A stretch of 64,000 nucleotides of DNA, taken from positions 5,040,001-5,104,000 of the forward strand of contig JAZGTH010000005.1 in assembly GCA_036877525.1 (NCBI GenBank), written 5' to 3'. Both the position numbers and the translations under genes were made by a program. This stretch comes from Chromobotia macracanthus (taxonomy: Eukaryota > Chordata > Actinopteri > Cypriniformes > Botiidae). A model generated the notes under the pieces. That model was given only the letters and a program-made list of their open reading frames with translations, ran no database searches and was not told the DNA's origin. Below are positions 60,743 to 64,000 of this stretch, piece after piece; position 1 is the first letter of the stretch, and each line of letters opens with the position of its first letter.

Positions 60743-63700
60743 TTTGGCAGGTGGATTGGGGTGCTGTCTCTGCCCCAAGTAGGGAGCTGGCGAACAGTCC
60801 CAAACAGCTCCTCAGCAGGATGGACGGTGGGACGAGACACAAAACCTCACACTCGAAGGCAAACCAATGTCGTTTGAAACACCTTTAGCTTGTTATCTGG
60901 AGACTTCCTCCACAATGACACGACAGGTCAGAGCGAAACAGGCAACCCACTAGAACGATCAACAGCGTGATTCACTTGCCATCTAGAGAGAGAAGGTGAA
61001 CAAGAGAGTTAATCAGAAAAAACACATGCAGGTCATACAAAAACAAGGTGAAGCAGCCTTTACTCTGACCTTGACCTGACTGAAGTCCACAATGGCCCCA
61101 GTCACTTAGCCAGCCAATAAACACAATGACATATGGAGCAATTATTAATTTGCTAGCATTCTCACTCACTCTCCAATTTACACTCTGTTGCCAACCAAAT
61201 GATTTGTGTAACTGCTATTTGGCCCATCCGTGCTCATAAGAAAGTATCACTTCACTCTCAAAAAAATCCACTGTTAACATACGGCCCCTCAATAACAACT
61301 ACACTGGAAGTGCTGGTGGTGACAGTGGTGTAAATCTCTTCAGCAAATCCTGACGGTGGTCCAACACAACAGTCATCCAGAGGAATGAAGAGGTGGGCTG
61401 AGACAAGACTTTGTAAATTCTTTGACAGCTTAAAAATATCCCCTCTAATCTGTGTGGTGCAAATGAAAATAGCTTGACGCAGGTGAAAAATATATACTCT
61501 GGCCTTCAGTGAACAGACAAGAAAACCTGACATATGGCTTTGGATTTAGGAAGGGTCTAAAAATTGTGCAACGCAATTTTATTTTTTAACCAATGCACAA
61601 ACAATATGCACTTTCATTTAAAAGAAGCTTTCACTATCAGAATTCAAAACTAAAATGGGACTCTATGACCAGGACATAAAATTTCTCATGACTCTGCTAA
61701 CTCTGAAAATCACATATGACGTCACACTACACTGTAATAACAGGCATGCCAAAGTAAGGAGAGCTTGAATGAAAAACCCAAAGTCACTTAAAAGTCACTT
61801 TCTGAGCAACATGAACTTATACATTTAAAATAAATAAAAAGAAACAGTTTTATACCTCAATGGTGCATGCCGTCACCCTACCACAGCCATAAAGTCTTAT
61901 AGCTAATCCCATTAGGAGAACAGCACTGTTAACATTATTAGTCAAGGAAAGACAATGGTTCTTACAGCTCAACAGATCCAGTATGAGGTATGGCACATGA
62001 CAGAAAATCACTGGTTCTGTCAGTCATTGTGCAAGAAGAGAAAGATTATCTAAATACTAAATATGTACATCAGTGTACTATCTAGTGCATTTATGGGAGC
62101 AGATAATTCCCTTTTAAAGTGCCATTTATTGTTATAGTTACAATTTGAGAACCAAACTGGACAAATAACTTACTTCCCTGTAGTGCACAAAGAGTCAAAG
62201 TCAATATAACCTACCTCCATTAGTGGAGATACAAGAAAATGCTATCAGATATTATTTCTAAACTACTCATCAATACTTCAAGGCTCCAGAGACTGCCCAA
62301 ATTTCCAATAAGCAACAAGCATTTCAAAAGTCTTATAAGATGTAAAATTATAGTCACAGACAGGATGCTGGCTGGATTTATTTAAGATTATATGACCTAA
62401 TACATGCGGTCGATAATGGAATTTAATAACCGGTCAGCTCACATAGAAAGCAGGGTTTGGTGAGGCAGTGCAGTGTTTCCCACAGGATTTTATGAGACTA
62501 TGAGGGGTGGACCACCTTCCCTCTAGGGAGTCCAGGGTGTGCTTGCCGCAAAAAATGTAGCACATTTTATAGTAAAATGCATCAATCTGGTGTATTTTGA
62601 CAGTAAAATTAAATAAATCTATGAAGAACTCTTGTAAATTCTGTGCTTTTAAACATTGCAGTAATTAATTTAAGTAATTTTAAGTAGTAATTTAAACATT
62701 GATTGCATAGATGAATGGTGAGGATAGGGCTCAAAAGCCATACAGCACATGGTAAATGAGACAGTTTATAAATGGTCAAAACATAGTCTTCACTGTATGA
62801 ATTCTTGTTAAAGCTACAAAGGTTATTCAGTGAAGAGCACTGAGTGATCTTTTTCTTTTGTTGTTTGATTAATATTAGCGCTATAGACAAAAGCAAGAAT
62901 ATTGTTGGTGTGTGTGTGTGTACAGAAAACCACCGTCTGTCAGACAGCCTTGGTGTCTGCAGCCCAATTAAATAATATAATGCTACGTGCTTAGCTTGTG
63001 GTTCCAGTTCACGTGTGTGTGAGTGTGTGAAGTGGTGGTGGTGGTGGTGGTGGTGGTGGTGATGGAAGCAGCATTGGGGCAGTCTGATAGACAGAGTAAC
63101 AAATGTTTTGCCAAAACAGAGGCACAAAACATAACATTAAAGATCTTTATATGTGGAAAAATTGGACTATGGTTGACTGCCAAAGGCATAGCATCAAAGC
63201 AAAGATGACAGTGATGACTCAGTGATGAGCTCCACATTGTTCATTAATGAGAACGCAGCAGAACCTTCATCCCTAGGAACCCTTTGCATCACAATGGTTG
63301 TTCAGAGATAGCAAGTGCAGAAGTACATAACAGATTATATGTCTGTGTGCGCTAATGAGCAGGTCCAGACAAACTGTGTCTTTCCTTCACAGTCACTGTA
63401 CTCTACCAATTTTGGAGGAAAGCCAGATTTCTGAAGAAAGGATTTCATCATGATAAATAGAGCTGAGAATACTGTACTCATTGATACCTGAAAGCAACAT
63501 CAAATGATCAAAACATTACGTAAATGAACAATCAAGCGGTGGGGTGTGTAGAATTATGTGAATTACAGGCCTTCTATATCTGTGGTGTTCTGCAGGCACA
63601 GATTCCCCAAGTTGTATCGAAACTATTTTAAAAACCAATATAATAATAAAAGGCCTGATTCTAAAAATTAATTAAATTAGTAGTATGAAGCAAAGATTAT

Positions 63701-64000
63701 GCATATTGGTAAAGAAATTAAGTTTGGGGTAAACAGCCCAGCAATCAGAACATTTCCAAGCGCTATTAAAAGGTTTCAAGACAGAAATCAAGCCTTACAT
63801 TATGGCAAAAACCACCAAGGCTCAAAGAGAGTAGCTGGTATTAGATGAATTGAGAATTGGTGTAGGATAGACTGTTCAATGTATACTAAACAAGGACAAT
63901 ATGAGTTCTGCACACACTCATTAACTGATTATACTATGAATAAAGTCAAAAACTACAAACTTTTCATCTATCATCACAATAATTCCAGATGCACAAGATT
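60743..64000. other. pafah1b1 5' UTR/intron or upstream flank
   Basis: No coding exon could be supported on either strand. The bases just right of 60742 are 5' UTR of the start-codon exon, moderately GC-rich to about 60850. Further right the sequence is AT-rich and is probably 5' UTR intron, since LIS1 genes normally have a distant non-coding first exon. It contains a GT run (62909-62922) and the GGT microsatellite at 63032-63060. Confidence 0.5.
63032..63060. repeat. (GTG)n trinucleotide microsatellite
   Basis: An uninterrupted run of about 9-10 GTG units, followed by one interrupted unit. Read on the minus strand it gives a poly-His open frame that is a repeat artefact, not a gene. Confidence 0.95.

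Noticed and set aside
62983..63237. Minus-strand ORFs with a poly-His tract
   Set aside because: The tract is the (GTG)n microsatellite read backwards; no conserved flanks or splice partners.

Overview
The window is vertebrate genomic DNA, almost certainly from a cyprinid-type teleost. Genes are split into many GT-AG exons. Introns are AT-rich and carry tRNA-derived SINEs, an L2-like LINE tail and the long-inverted-repeat DNA element common in cyprinid fish. Six protein genes were assembled by joining exons with matched splice phases. Five have complete coding frames whose total lengths are exact multiples of three; the elastin gene enters from the left edge.

Layout: (1) 29-12139, plus strand, the 3' part of a tropoelastin gene (45 exons seen, all phase 1). 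(2) 15096-22309, plus strand, LIM kinase 1 (15 exons, 615 aa). (3) 23423-26679, plus strand, a divergent SEPT2-group septin (11 exons, 388 aa). (4) 27831-33171, plus strand, septin 4 (13 exons, 487 aa). (5) 35708-47823, minus strand, the MAX-binding repressor MNT (6 coding exons, 583 aa). (6) 53811-60742, minus strand, the dynein regulator LIS1/PAFAH1B1 (10 coding exons, 410 aa). The rest of the right end is 5' flank or 5' UTR intron of LIS1.

ELN beside LIMK1 matches the human Williams-Beuren interval (7q11.23). MNT near PAFAH1B1 matches human 17p13.3, and SEPT4 lies on human 17q. The window therefore joins vertebrate synteny blocks that are separate in human. The genes do not form a pathway: elastin is extracellular matrix, LIMK1, the septins and LIS1 act on the cytoskeleton, and MNT is a nuclear E-box repressor.

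No novel defence, mobile or RNA system was found. The most interesting signals are in gene structure. The elastin gene has two GC-AG introns, one exon that has lost its acceptor AG, and another rescued as a 15-nt exon. It also has an acidic, crosslink-poor middle section and coding minisatellites. The only LIMK1 5' exon found skips half of LIM domain 1. The first septin of the tandem pair lacks its C-terminal coiled coil.
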